DNA of 64,000 bases. It comes from Streptomyces albicerus. Its GTDB lineage: Bacteria > Actinomycetota > Actinomycetes > Streptomycetales > Streptomycetaceae. The notes beneath the pieces are model-generated. The model searched no databases. It saw nothing but the letters and a program-made list of their open reading frames with translations, and had not been told where the DNA came from. The first letter of the stretch is position 1. Each line of letters begins with the position of its first letter. A program made the position numbers and the translations under genes. The DNA is taken from positions 168,002 through 232,001 of the forward strand of contig NZ_VWMY01000001.1 of NCBI RefSeq assembly GCF_008905045.1, read 5' to 3'. Positions 33,570 through 41,468 of this stretch are shown piece after piece.

Positions 33570-35192
33570 GTCAGGGGCCAATGGAGGATCGTTTTCCTCC
33601 CTGGTTTTTCGGATCTTCACGGCCTTCCCGATGTCGTCGGTACCGGCCTTGATGCCCTGGTCCTTCAGCAGTCGCTTGGCACCCTCGCGGCCCGTCTCGT
33701 CCGGAAGACCGGCCTCGTCCATCACGCGGACGATCTGCTCGACCTTGGTTTCCGCCATGAGGAGTCCGGCCGCGTCGTCCGCGAGGGTCACGTATGCGGG
33801 GCTCTCGCCGTCCTTGTCGAACGGGTCGAGGTTCTTCAGCACGAGCGCATAGCGCTGCCCGTCCTTGCCCTCCTTGGACTTCGTACGGATCAGGGTGCGG
33901 GGCCCCAGGCCGTTGTCCGCCCGCTTGATCACGTACGCGTCGTCGGAGTCGTCCTCCTGGGAGCTGGAACCCCGTGCGTGCTCGCCCCCGTAGCCGGTGT
34001 GCGCGAGGACCGCCACCGTGCAGCCGGTGTCGTCCTTCAGCTTCTGGAAGGCCCCGAACGCGACGCCCTGTTCGGTGGACGAGTCCTCCTTCATGCCGGG
34101 CGTGCACCGGTGCAGGGTGTCGAACACGACCAGGACCGCGCCGGTCTTCTTGATCTTCCGCGTGAGCTTGGCCATGTGCTTGGGGTTGCGGGGGTCCAGG
34201 CCCCTCTTGGTGGGGATGATCCGGTCCACCTTGCGCCCGCCGTTGAACGTCAGCTCCCAGGCCCGTAGTCGGTCCTTGAGACCGGCCTGACCCTCAGCGG
34301 CCACGTACACCACCGGACCCTGAAGCCGGACCGCGCGGCCCTCCCACGGCTGGCCGGTCGCGATGCAGCACGCCCACGCCAGAGCCAGGAACGTCTTGTA
34401 CGTGCCATACCGGCCGGAGATCCACACGATGGACCGCCGGTTGATCAGGCCTTCGATCAGCGGTTCCACGGCGGGCAGGTTGTCGAGATCGTCGCGGGAC
34501 AGGAACACGTCGTCGTCGTCCCTGGCCTTCTCAATCAGGTCCGTGAGCGCGGCCGTTCGGCCGTCCGGCTCCACGGTGGCGAGGAAGTCGTCCATGCCCG
34601 TGTGCGCCCCTGCCGCGTCCGGCAGATCCGTCACCCGCACCGACTCCGCGCCCGCGTCCCTCAGCAGCGCGGACACCCTCCCGACGGCCCCGGCAACCTT
34701 GCCGTTGGTGTGCCGGTCGGCGTCGACACTGAGCCACACGTCCTTCCCTGCGGCCCAGGAGAGATCCGTCTTGGCGTGGATGCCGTCGCACCCCCACATG
34801 CCGAACACGTCCCAGCCGGGGGGCGCGTACGAGGCGGCGGCGAGGTGCTGCCCGACGCCCTCAACGATCAAGACCTTGTCGGCGCCGGTGTCGCGGATCT
34901 TGTCCAGGTAGGTCGTCTGGCCACCGGGCCAGATGTACTTGGGGCCGTCCGGCTTCCGCATGTGCTTGGGGATGCGCAGGATCGTGGCGGCCGTGACTCC
35001 GTCGCTCCATCGCAGCCACAGGCCACGGCCGTTCGGGTCCGTGAAGGCGCCGGACGCTTCGATGATCTCGGGCGTGATGGCTGAGTCGAGCAGCAACTGA
35101 CGATCTGCCGGACTGAGTTGCTTGTGCCCGTTGGAGGCGGCCGGTGTCTCGCCCATGATGGAGGCCGCGCCCATGGCGGCGTCGGCGGTCAT
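33567..35192 (-). CDS. TOPRIM/RecA-like primase-helicase (replication protein)
   Basis: The 541-residue protein has an N-terminal TOPRIM-like part: catalytic Glu111 in VLIVEGVGQHL and the acidic pair Asp157 and Asp159 in LSVDADRHT. It then has a RepA/RecA-like ATPase with a Walker A variant SGRYGTYKT at 259-267 and Walker B VLVVFDTLHR. The primase-plus-helicase architecture suits replication of the excised circle. Its ATG overlaps the preceding small gene by 4 bp. Short repeat arrays on both sides could supply an origin. Confidence 0.85.
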   Translation of the reverse strand: MTADAAMGAASIMGETPAASNGHKQLSPADRQLLLDSAITPEIIEASGAFTDPNGRGLWLRWSDGVTAATILRIPKHMRKPDGPKYIWPGGQTTYLDKIRDTGADKVLIVEGVGQHLAAASYAPPGWDVFGMWGCDGIHAKTDLSWAAGKDVWLSVDADRHTNGKVAGAVGRVSALLRDAGAESVRVTDLPDAAGAHTGMDDFLATVEPDGRTAALTDLIEKARDDDDVFLSRDDLDNLPAVEPLIEGLINRRSIVWISGRYGTYKTFLALAWACCIATGQPWEGRAVRLQGPVVYVAAEGQAGLKDRLRAWELTFNGGRKVDRIIPTKRGLDPRNPKHMAKLTRKIKKTGAVLVVFDTLHRCTPGMKEDSSTEQGVAFGAFQKLKDDTGCTVAVLAHTGYGGEHARGSSSQEDDSDDAYVIKRADNGLGPRTLIRTKSKEGKDGQRYALVLKNLDPFDKDGESPAYVTLADDAAGLLMAETKVEQIVRVMDEAGLPDETGREGAKRLLKDQGIKAGTDDIGKAVKIRKTREENDPPLAPD

Positions 35193-35368
35193 CGCGGCCC
35201 CCTCGGCAGGAGTGCGGCGATCTGCGCCACGACCGCGCCATCAAGCGGCGGGTCCTCGGCCTCCCACTCGGCCAGCTTCCGCGCCTCCGCGCTATCCTGG
35301 TCGTAGTGGGCATATCCGTTTTCCCGGGCCCCGGAGATTGGTCCCTCCGGGGTCTTTTCCTTGGCCAT
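35189..35368 (-). CDS. Small protein coupled to the primase-helicase
   Basis: This 59-residue protein is acidic and helical, with AEARKLAEWEAEDPPLDG in the middle and a basic end RGPR. Its stop overlaps the primase-helicase start (ATGA), so the two are translationally coupled, and it may act in replication. No family is recognised. Confidence 0.6.
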   Translation of the reverse strand: MAKEKTPEGPISGARENGYAHYDQDSAEARKLAEWEAEDPPLDGAVVAQIAALLPRGPR

Positions 35369-35428
35369 TTCCAGGCCTTTCAGTGGAGGCCGTCCGTTGA
35401 GGGGACAGGGAGGGCAACCACCCACTGA

Positions 35429-35608
35429 TCAGGCCGCTATGGCCAGCAATTCATCCGCCTCGCGGTCGAGCCGGTCGGCCTCGCGCCGCGCGTGCGCCGC
35501 GACGCCCCGCAGGTAGGCGGCCCGTGTCTCCGGGCAGTCCTTCGTGGCGATGGCCGCGCGGAGCCGCGCCAATTCGAGACTCTTCAGATTGAGTGGCCTC
35601 TTCGGCAT
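35429..35608 (-). CDS. Small helical protein of the element
   Basis: This 59-residue protein is highly charged with a coiled-coil-like C-terminal half (ARREADRLDREADELLAIAA). A good AAAGGAG lies 7 nt upstream of the ATG. It precedes the previous small gene by 60 bp. The fold and charge fit a DNA-binding or scaffold-like helper, but no family is recognised. Confidence 0.6.
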   Translation of the reverse strand: MPKRPLNLKSLELARLRAAIATKDCPETRAAYLRGVAAHARREADRLDREADELLAIAA

Positions 35609-35653
35609 CGCTCGCTCCTTTGCTGATTTGTAAAAGTGGTCCGAAAGCACGGA

Positions 35654-35715
35654 ACCCGGAGCCGCAATTGCGGTCCGGGTACCGTTTCCAACTCCATCGT
35701 ATACGTGAGATGGAG
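35654..35715. promoter_or_regulatory. Nested palindromes between the integrase and replication genes
   Basis: ACCCGG (35654-35659) pairs with CCGGGT (35675-35680) and encloses the perfect 12-bp palindrome CCGCAATTGCGG (35662-35673). A further dyad, CTCCATC/GATGGAG, is at 35692-35715. The first suits an integrase terminator; either could be an operator for the replication operon. Confidence 0.5.
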
Positions 35716-35746
35716 ATGTAAATGATCAGGGGGGAATCTTTTTCGA

Positions 35747-37252
35747 TCAGACGCGACGGAGCGTCAGACGCTCGGATGCGGGCACCTTTTCGCCGGGCCT
35801 GGGGCTCCGCTGAACACGCACCTCGCCGAGCCGCTCGGGCACGAGCAGCAACCGCGCGACCTGCCTCTTGGTGGCCACGTCGGCGGCCTCCCAGCGGGCA
35901 GCGACGTCCGGCCCCGGAGGGAACACCGACGCGAGCGGGTTGGGTGCCGTGCACCTGGACTCCTCGGCCTCCAGCTCGGCGATCTCGGCCTCCAGCTCGT
36001 CCATGGCACCGATCATGGCCAGCTTGGCGCGGGCGCCCGCCGGGGTCGGTGCGGCCTCCAGCTCCCCCAACTCGGCCCGCTTCGCCCTCAGGGCGTCGCG
36101 TACGGACTCCAGAGCGGCGTCCTCGGCGTCGGCGGGGTTCAGCTTGGCGTACACGTCCTCGCGGCTGAGCGCGCGGATGATCCGCTGCGTCAGGAGGCGG
36201 TCCACCTCGGCCTTGTCGATCCGGGTGCACCCCCGGTCGCGGCACACGTACTGCGGCTCCGCATGCCGGGTGGTCACCTTCTCGGGACCCGAGCACTCGT
36301 CGCACTTGAGGGTCATGGAGAACACGTGCTTCCCGGCGCCCGGCTTCGCGGTCACCCTGGCCGGGTCGGCGAGGATGACCTGCACCTCGCGGAACAGGGT
36401 CACGAACGCGTCCGGCGTCAGGGGCGAGCCCGGGTAGTCCGCGATGACCGGCCACGCCGCCGGGAGTTCCTCGCCCTTGTGGACGCGGATGCCGATGTAC
36501 GCCTTCCGCGCGGCCACCGCGCGGAGATTCTGCGCCGACAGGTGGTTACCGCGACGGCTGCGGATGTCGCGTGCCTTCCAGTCCCGCTCGATCGACAGGA
36601 ACGAGTGCCCCCGCCGGAGCCGCTGGAACAGCTCGATGATCAACGGTGCCGTCTCGGGGTCCGGCTTCTGGCCGACCGGCCGCATCGCGGTCTTGCCGTT
36701 GACCTTCGTCATCGCGTACTCGCGCTCGAATCCGAGCGGGGTCTGTCCCTGTGGCTTCGCGCCGTCCGCGTGGTTGAGGTTCGAGTTCAATGCCCGTAGC
36801 ACCCTCTCTGATGTCAGGGCCGACGCCCTCATCGCCTTGACCGCCTCGTCCACCAGGTCCGCGTAATCGCTGCCGTTGCGGGGGTCGTACATCGGGTTGC
36901 GCCGCTGTGTGGTGATGAAGATCAGGATGCCCCGGTCACGGCACGCGTCGGCCACGGCGATCCACTCTCGGGGTTGCCGGGACGCCCTGCTGTTCTCCCA
37001 CATGGCGAGGCAGTCCGCACCGAACTTGCCGGACCGGAGATCGGCGAGAAGCTGGCCGAACCCGTCACGGCTCTTCCTCGCGTAGTCGCTCGCGCTGCCC
37101 ACGTCGCTGTACGGCGTGCCGGTCAGCGTGATGCCGTGCACGGTCAGCGCGGAGGCGGTCTCGGCATGTTGCTCGTCGATGCTGCGCTCGGTACCGCTCT
37201 TGTCCTGCGAGACGCGCAAGATCTGCCGGGCGGTGAGTGTGGCGGTGATCAT
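35747..37252 (-). CDS. int: Large serine integrase
   Basis: The 501-residue protein has a resolvase domain with the catalytic Ser15 in ILRVSQDKSGTERS and arginines in ENSRASRQPREW, then a recombinase domain (about 160-290), a zinc ribbon (KCDEC through VCRDRGC near residues 315-345) and a coiled-coil segment after about 370. It integrates and excises the element; a directionality factor is not obvious. Its ATG, with GGGAGGG upstream, starts 58 bp from the crossover. The site halves in the host are consistent with its specificity. Confidence 0.93.
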   Translation of the reverse strand: MITATLTARQILRVSQDKSGTERSIDEQHAETASALTVHGITLTGTPYSDVGSASDYARKSRDGFGQLLADLRSGKFGADCLAMWENSRASRQPREWIAVADACRDRGILIFITTQRRNPMYDPRNGSDYADLVDEAVKAMRASALTSERVLRALNSNLNHADGAKPQGQTPLGFEREYAMTKVNGKTAMRPVGQKPDPETAPLIIELFQRLRRGHSFLSIERDWKARDIRSRRGNHLSAQNLRAVAARKAYIGIRVHKGEELPAAWPVIADYPGSPLTPDAFVTLFREVQVILADPARVTAKPGAGKHVFSMTLKCDECSGPEKVTTRHAEPQYVCRDRGCTRIDKAEVDRLLTQRIIRALSREDVYAKLNPADAEDAALESVRDALRAKRAELGELEAAPTPAGARAKLAMIGAMDELEAEIAELEAEESRCTAPNPLASVFPPGPDVAARWEAADVATKRQVARLLLVPERLGEVRVQRSPRPGEKVPASERLTLRRV

Positions 37253-37260
37253 GGTCCCTC

Positions 37261-37285
37261 CCCTGGTGGTCCCTCACCACCAGGG
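37261..37285. promoter_or_regulatory. 25-bp palindrome in front of the integrase gene
   Basis: CCCTGGTGGT (37261-37270) and ACCACCAGGG (37276-37285) are perfect arms around CCCTC. The palindrome lies between the integrase start and attR, and could regulate the integrase or be part of the attP region. Confidence 0.55.
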
Positions 37286-37289
37286 TGCA

Positions 37290-37331
37290 CCCACGGAGGA
37301 AAATTCGGCAAGCCGAGAGTGGGGGAGCGAC
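37290..37331. other. attR of the serine-integrase element
   Basis: An element arm ending TTCGGC is followed by AA (37310-37311) and the host arm GCCGAGAGTGGGGGAGCGAC. With attL it delimits the element, and joining the host arms recreates a continuous host repeat. Confidence 0.85.
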
Positions 37332-37365
37332 CAGCCACAACGAACCCGCAGCGAACCCACAACCC
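37312..37365. repeat. Right half of the split dispersed host repeat
   Basis: GCCGAGAGTGGGGGAGCGAC begins the second half, running to ACCCGCAGCGAACCC. The matching half is at 27063-27133. It ends directly before the peptide deformylase stop codon at 37366. Confidence 0.85.
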
Positions 37366-37905
37366 TCAACGCCCCCAAGAGGCCCGCGCGGCCTGCCGCA
37401 TCACCCTTCGGCGGCGCCACCCACGGACCCGGTCCACATACAGCCCACCGTCAAGGTGATCGCACTCGTGCTGAAGGCACCGGGCGAACCACCCGGTGCC
37501 ATGAATCCGCACGGGTTCACCGTCCACGGTGAACCCCTCCACCACGGCATGGTCGAACCGCTCGGTGCCCGCCTCCAGCCCAGGCAACGACAAACACCCC
37601 TCGGGCCCGCGCAACACCAGCCCGTCCGCCTCAACGAGCCGCGGATTCACCACATGCCCCACATGCCGCCGCTCCTCGTCATCGGGGCAGTCGTATACGA
37701 AGACCCGCAACGACTCCCCCACCTGATTCGCGGCAAGCCCAACTCCCTCTGCCGCATACATCGTCGAGAACATGTTCTCGACCAACCGCGCCAGTTCAGG
37801 CCCGAACTCCGTGACTTCTTCACACCGTGTGTGCAACACGGGGTCACCGAGCAAAGACAGAGGAAGGACGCGCCCTCGGGCGCCCGGGATCGAGCCGTGT
37901 CGCAT
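37366..37905 (-). CDS. def: Peptide deformylase
   Basis: This 179-residue metalloenzyme removes the formyl group from new proteins. All three motifs are present: GVGLAANQVG, EGCLSLPG (metal-ligand Cys) and QHECDHLDG, with the metal-ligand histidines and catalytic Glu. The C-terminus is longer and basic (RVRGWRRRRVMRQAARA). The integrated element lies immediately beyond its 3' end, within a repeat, leaving the gene intact. It is divergent from murT. Confidence 0.95.
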   Translation of the reverse strand: MRHGSIPGARGRVLPLSLLGDPVLHTRCEEVTEFGPELARLVENMFSTMYAAEGVGLAANQVGESLRVFVYDCPDDEERRHVGHVVNPRLVEADGLVLRGPEGCLSLPGLEAGTERFDHAVVEGFTVDGEPVRIHGTGWFARCLQHECDHLDGGLYVDRVRGWRRRRVMRQAARASWGR

Positions 37906-38048
37906 GGCGGCAAGGGTACGGTCCTCAATGTCGCGCGGGTGCCGCGGAGGTGCCGCGATTCGGGCCCGTGAGTGGATCTCGATAGGCTGAGGGCCACACG
38001 TTGCCGGGAGCAGGGCGCGGCGCCGTACGCAAGGAGGATCGGGAACTG

Positions 38049-39287
38049 ATGGCAGGCAACTCGGACCCGCTGTCGCCGCGGGCCAAGCTGGCCGTGACGG
38101 CGGGCAAGGCGGTCGCGGCGGCGTCGCGTGCCGCCGGCCGCGGCAGCGGATCGGTGATCGGCGGCCGGGTGGCGCTCAAACTCGACCCCGACCTGCTGGC
38201 CCGGCTCGCCCAGCACCTGGACGTCATCCTGGTGTCGGCCACGAACGGCAAGACCACCACCACGCGGCTGATCGCCGAGGCGCTGCGCGCCGCGGGCCCC
38301 GTCGTCTCGAACGCGCTGGGCGCGAACATGCCCGCAGGCATCACCTCCGCGCTGGCCGGCGGCTCGGACTCGCGGTTCGCCGTCATCGAGGTCGACGAGA
38401 AGTACCTCTCCGGTGTGGCACGTGACACCGACCCGAAGTGCATCGCGCTGCTCAACCTCTCCCGCGACCAGCTCGACCGCGCCGCCGAGACCCGCATGAT
38501 GGCCGAGCACTGGCGCGAGGGCCTTGCGGGTTCGAAGGCCGTCGTGGTGGCCAACGCCGACGACCCGCTGGTCGTGTGGGCCGCGTCCTCCTCGCCGAAC
38601 GTGGTGTGGGTGGCCGCCGGGCAGATGTGGAAGGACGACGCCTGGTCCTGCCCGTCCTGCGGCGGTGTGATGCAGCGCCCCGGCGACGACTGGTTCTGCG
38701 GCGAGTGCGGCTTCCGCCGTCCCACGCCGAGCTGGGCGCTCTCCGGCGACCACGTCCTGGACCCGCACGGTTCGGCCTGGCCGATCCACCTTCAGCTGCC
38801 GGGCCGCGCCAACAAGGCGAACGCCGCGTCGTCGGCCGCCGTCGCCGCCGTCTTCGGCGTGCCGCCGCAGGTCGCCCTGGAACGCATGTACCAGGTGCAG
38901 GCCGTGGCGGGACGCTACGACGTCGTGCAGTTCATGCAGCGCGACCTGCGTCTGCTGCTCGCCAAGAACCCGGCGGGCTGGCTGGAGACGTTCTCCCTGA
39001 TCGACCCGCCGCCGACCCCGGTGATCCTCTCCGTGAACGCGCGCGGCGCCGACGGCACCGACACCTCCTGGCTGTGGGACGTCGACTACACCCGGCTCAC
39101 CGGGCACCCGATCTTCGTGCTCGGCGACCGGAAGCTGGACCTGGCCGTACGTCTGGAGGTCGCGAACCAGCACTTCCAGGTCTGCGAGAGCCTCGACCAA
39201 GCCGTGCAGATGGCGCCGCCGGGACGCATCGAGGTCATCGCGAACTACACCGCTTTCCAGGACCTGCGGCGTCGTGTCGGCAACTGA
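38049..39287 (+). CDS. murT: Lipid II isoglutaminyl synthase, Mur-ligase subunit MurT
   Basis: The 412-residue protein has the Mur-ligase P-loop SATNGKTTTTRL near residue 70 and a Cys4 zinc ribbon (CPSCGG and CGECG) inserted in the middle domain, which is diagnostic of MurT. MurT and GatD together amidate the D-Glu of lipid II to isoglutamine, needed for cross-linking. AAGGAGG lies 11 nt before ATG 38049. gatD follows 19 bp later. Confidence 0.95.
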   Translation: MAGNSDPLSPRAKLAVTAGKAVAAASRAAGRGSGSVIGGRVALKLDPDLLARLAQHLDVILVSATNGKTTTTRLIAEALRAAGPVVSNALGANMPAGITSALAGGSDSRFAVIEVDEKYLSGVARDTDPKCIALLNLSRDQLDRAAETRMMAEHWREGLAGSKAVVVANADDPLVVWAASSSPNVVWVAAGQMWKDDAWSCPSCGGVMQRPGDDWFCGECGFRRPTPSWALSGDHVLDPHGSAWPIHLQLPGRANKANAASSAAVAAVFGVPPQVALERMYQVQAVAGRYDVVQFMQRDLRLLLAKNPAGWLETFSLIDPPPTPVILSVNARGADGTDTSWLWDVDYTRLTGHPIFVLGDRKLDLAVRLEVANQHFQVCESLDQAVQMAPPGRIEVIANYTAFQDLRRRVGN

Positions 39288-39306
39288 TCCCCGGAGGACG
39301 AAGAGA

Positions 39307-40035
39307 ATGAGTGACAACAGCCTGCGGCTGGTGTGGATCTACCCGGACCTGCTGAGCACGTACGGCGACCAGGGCAACGCGCTCGTCGTCGAGCGCCGGG
39401 CCCGCCAGCGCGGTCTGGACGTGGCCCGTCTCGACGTACGCAGCGACCAGGCCATCCCCACCTCCGGCGACATCTATCTGATCGGCGGCGGCGAGGACCG
39501 GCCGCAGCGGCTCGCGGCCGAGCGTCTGCGCCGCGACGGCGGTCTGCACCGCGCGGTCGGCAACGGCGCGATCGTCTTCTCCGTCTGCGCCGGCTACCAG
39601 ATCCTCGGCCACGAGTTCATCAACGACCTCGGACAGCGCGAGCCGGGCCTCGGCCTGCTCGACGTGGTCTCCACTCGCGGCGAGGGCGAGCGGTGCGTCG
39701 GCGACGTCCTCGGGGACATCGACCCGGGCCTGGGCCTGCCGCCGCTGACCGGCTTCGAGAACCACCAGGGCATCACCCGCCTCGGCCCCACCGCCCGCCC
39801 GCTCGCGAACGTGCAGCTCGGCAAGGGCAACGGCACGGGCGACGGCACGGAGGGCGCGTACAACGACACGGTCTTCGGTACGTACATGCACGGGCCCGTG
39901 CTCGCCCGGAACCCGCTGATCGCGGACCACCTGCTGAAGCTGGCGCTCGACGTCAACGCGCTGCCGCCGATCGACGACCGGTGGTACGAGGCGCTGCGCT
40001 CCGAGCGCATCACGGCTGCTCAGCAGCCTGCCTGA
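39307..40035 (+). CDS. gatD: Lipid II isoglutaminyl synthase, glutaminase subunit GatD
   Basis: This 242-residue glutamine amidotransferase has its catalytic cysteine in VFSVCAGYQILG and the partner histidine in TYMHGPVL. It supplies ammonia to MurT. GGAGGA stands before the ATG. A 10-bp hairpin lies 26 bp past the stop, so the operon probably ends there. Confidence 0.95.
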   Translation: MSDNSLRLVWIYPDLLSTYGDQGNALVVERRARQRGLDVARLDVRSDQAIPTSGDIYLIGGGEDRPQRLAAERLRRDGGLHRAVGNGAIVFSVCAGYQILGHEFINDLGQREPGLGLLDVVSTRGEGERCVGDVLGDIDPGLGLPPLTGFENHQGITRLGPTARPLANVQLGKGNGTGDGTEGAYNDTVFGTYMHGPVLARNPLIADHLLKLALDVNALPPIDDRWYEALRSERITAAQQPA

Positions 40036-40060
40036 CCCCACGGGCACAGCCCGTCTGGCA

Positions 40061-40105
40061 GTGCGTCCGCTCACCTGTGCGGGGGCGTCCAGCAGGCGGA
40101 CGCAC
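40061..40105 (+). terminator. Inverted repeat after murT-gatD
   Basis: GTGCGTCCGC (40061-40070) and GCGGACGCAC (40096-40105) pair perfectly around a 25-nt loop. A terminator for murT-gatD is likely, but the loop is long. Confidence 0.5.
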
Positions 40106-40200
40106 GATGCGGACCCGCCCCCTGCCGCCGGTAGGGTGGCGGCGTCCAGCCGGACAGCGTGGTCCGGTCTCCGGCCCACGTTGAGAAGGTATTCCGGGCT

Positions 40201-41226
40201 ATGCGCATTGGTGTCCTCACGTCCGGCGGCGACTGCCCCGGCCTGAACGCCGTCATCCGGTCCGTCGTGCACCGCGCCGTCGTCGACCACGGCGACGAGG
40301 TCATCGGCTTCCGGGACGGCTGGAAAGGCCTTCTGGAGTGCGACTACCTCAAGCTCGACCTCGACGCGGTGAGCGGCATCCTGGCTCGCGGCGGCACCAT
40401 GCTCGGCTCCTCCCGGGTCCAGCCGGCGCATCTGCGTGACGGTGTGGAGCGGGCCAGGGGGCACGTCGAGGAACTCGGGCTCGACGCGATCATCCCGATC
40501 GGCGGCGAAGGCACGCTCAAGGCGGCCCGCCTCCTGTCGGACGGCGGCCTGCCGATCGTCGGCGTGCCGAAGACCATCGACAACGACATCGCGGTGACGG
40601 ACGTCACCTTCGGCTTCGACACGGCCGTCGGTGTCGCGACCGAGGCCCTGGACCGGCTGAAGACCACCGCCGAGTCCCACCAGCGCGTCCTCATCGTCGA
40701 GGTCATGGGGCGCCACACCGGGTGGATCGCCCTGCACTCCGGCATGGCCGCGGGCGCGCACGCGATCGTCGTGCCGGAACGGCCCTTCGACATCGAGGAG
40801 TTGGCCACGAAGGTCGGCGAACGCTTCTCCGCGGGCAAGAGGTTCGCCATCGTCGTGGCCGCGGAGGGTGCGAAGCCTCGCGAGGGCACGATGAGCTATG
40901 ACGAGGGCAGCAAGGACATCTACGGGCACGAGCGGTTCGCGGGTATCGCCCGACAGCTGTCGATCGAGCTGGAGGAGCGCCTTGGCAAGGAGGCTCGTCC
41001 GGTGATCCTCGGGCACGTTCAGCGCGGGGGTACGCCGACGGCGTACGACCGTGTGCTCGCCACCCGGTTCGGATGGCATGCCGTGGAGGCTGTGCACCGG
41101 GGGGAGTTCGGGAAGATGACCGCGCTTCGGGGGACGGACATCGTGATGGTTTCGCTTGCCGAGGCTGTGGCGACGTTGAAGACGGTTCCTGAGGATCGGT
41201 ACGAGGAAGCAGAGTGCGTTCTCTGA
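40201..41226 (+). CDS. pfkA: 6-phosphofructokinase, ATP-dependent type with Lys124
   Basis: The 341-residue enzyme converts fructose 6-phosphate to the 1,6-bisphosphate. It has GGDCPGLNAVIR at the N-terminus, GGEGT at 101-105 and PKTIDND at 123-129. Gly104 indicates ATP use (PPi enzymes have Asp there), while Lys124 is PPi-like; this mixed pair is the known signature of actinomycete ATP-PFKs. ATG 40201 gives the canonical MRIGVLTSGG start. A strong hairpin follows about 150 bp downstream. Confidence 0.94.
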   Translation: MRIGVLTSGGDCPGLNAVIRSVVHRAVVDHGDEVIGFRDGWKGLLECDYLKLDLDAVSGILARGGTMLGSSRVQPAHLRDGVERARGHVEELGLDAIIPIGGEGTLKAARLLSDGGLPIVGVPKTIDNDIAVTDVTFGFDTAVGVATEALDRLKTTAESHQRVLIVEVMGRHTGWIALHSGMAAGAHAIVVPERPFDIEELATKVGERFSAGKRFAIVVAAEGAKPREGTMSYDEGSKDIYGHERFAGIARQLSIELEERLGKEARPVILGHVQRGGTPTAYDRVLATRFGWHAVEAVHRGEFGKMTALRGTDIVMVSLAEAVATLKTVPEDRYEEAECVL

Positions 41227-41253
41227 CTTGCGGGTGAGAGCTCGGTCCGTGAG

Positions 41254-41379
41254 GTTGTCTGCCGGCTGCGGGTCTCGTGTGGCTGATCGCTCCCCCACTC
41301 TCGGCTTCGCTCGAGCGGGGGGACCCCCATCGCGGCGGAGCCGCATATTGACACAGCCCCGCGCCCCTGAGGGGCGCTG
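41254..41379. repeat. Intact copy of the dispersed repeat, containing an unused integration site
   Basis: This copy, inverted relative to the one at the element, contains the uninterrupted CTCTCGGCTTCGCTCGAGCG with TT at 41306-41307 where the element inserted in its relative. It shows the empty-site sequence. It ends at the hairpin before the CtaG-like gene. Confidence 0.9.
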
Positions 41380-41380
41380 C

Positions 41381-41414
41381 ACTGACCCCGGTCATAACAG
41401 TGACCGGGGTCAGT
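41381..41414. terminator. 14-bp perfect hairpin before the CtaG-like gene
   Basis: ACTGACCCCGGTCA (41381-41394) and TGACCGGGGTCAGT (41401-41414) are exact complements around a 6-nt loop. It could be the pfkA terminator, about 155 bp past that stop, or a dimeric repressor operator in front of the CtaG-like gene (ATG 41469). Confidence 0.6.
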
Positions 41415-41468
41415 TCTACTCTGGTGCGGACAGACAGCGCTCAACCCGTACGAAACAGGAGCCGGCGG

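Larger units (their letters stand above)
27134..37311. mobile_element. 10.18 kb integrated mobile element with integrase, translocase, replication and capsid genes
   Basis: The element is bounded by an AA (within an AAG common to both ends) and divides a host repeat. It carries a large serine integrase 58 bp inside attR, a primase-helicase, an FtsK-like translocase, a DUF2637/SpdB-like protein, a Cro/CI-like regulator, an HK97-type major capsid protein and several small ORFs. Most genes read leftward. The replication, translocase and spread genes are of actinomycete integrative conjugative element (AICE) type; the capsid gene is phage-like. No terminase, portal, protease or tail gene is present. 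Confidence 0.9.

Noticed and set aside
27134..37311. Complete prophage interpretation of the element
   Set aside because: There is only a capsid gene; terminase, portal, protease, tail and lysis genes are all missing, and the remaining genes are conjugative-element types.
40201..41226. PPi-dependent phosphofructokinase because of Lys124
   Set aside because: Position 104 is Gly (in GGEGT), the decisive ATP-type residue; Lys124 with Gly104 is usual in Streptomyces ATP-PFK.
39235..41382. 715-residue leftward frame across gatD and pfkA
   Set aside because: It overlaps two well-conserved genes on the other strand and shows no recognisable domain; this is an antisense GC effect.
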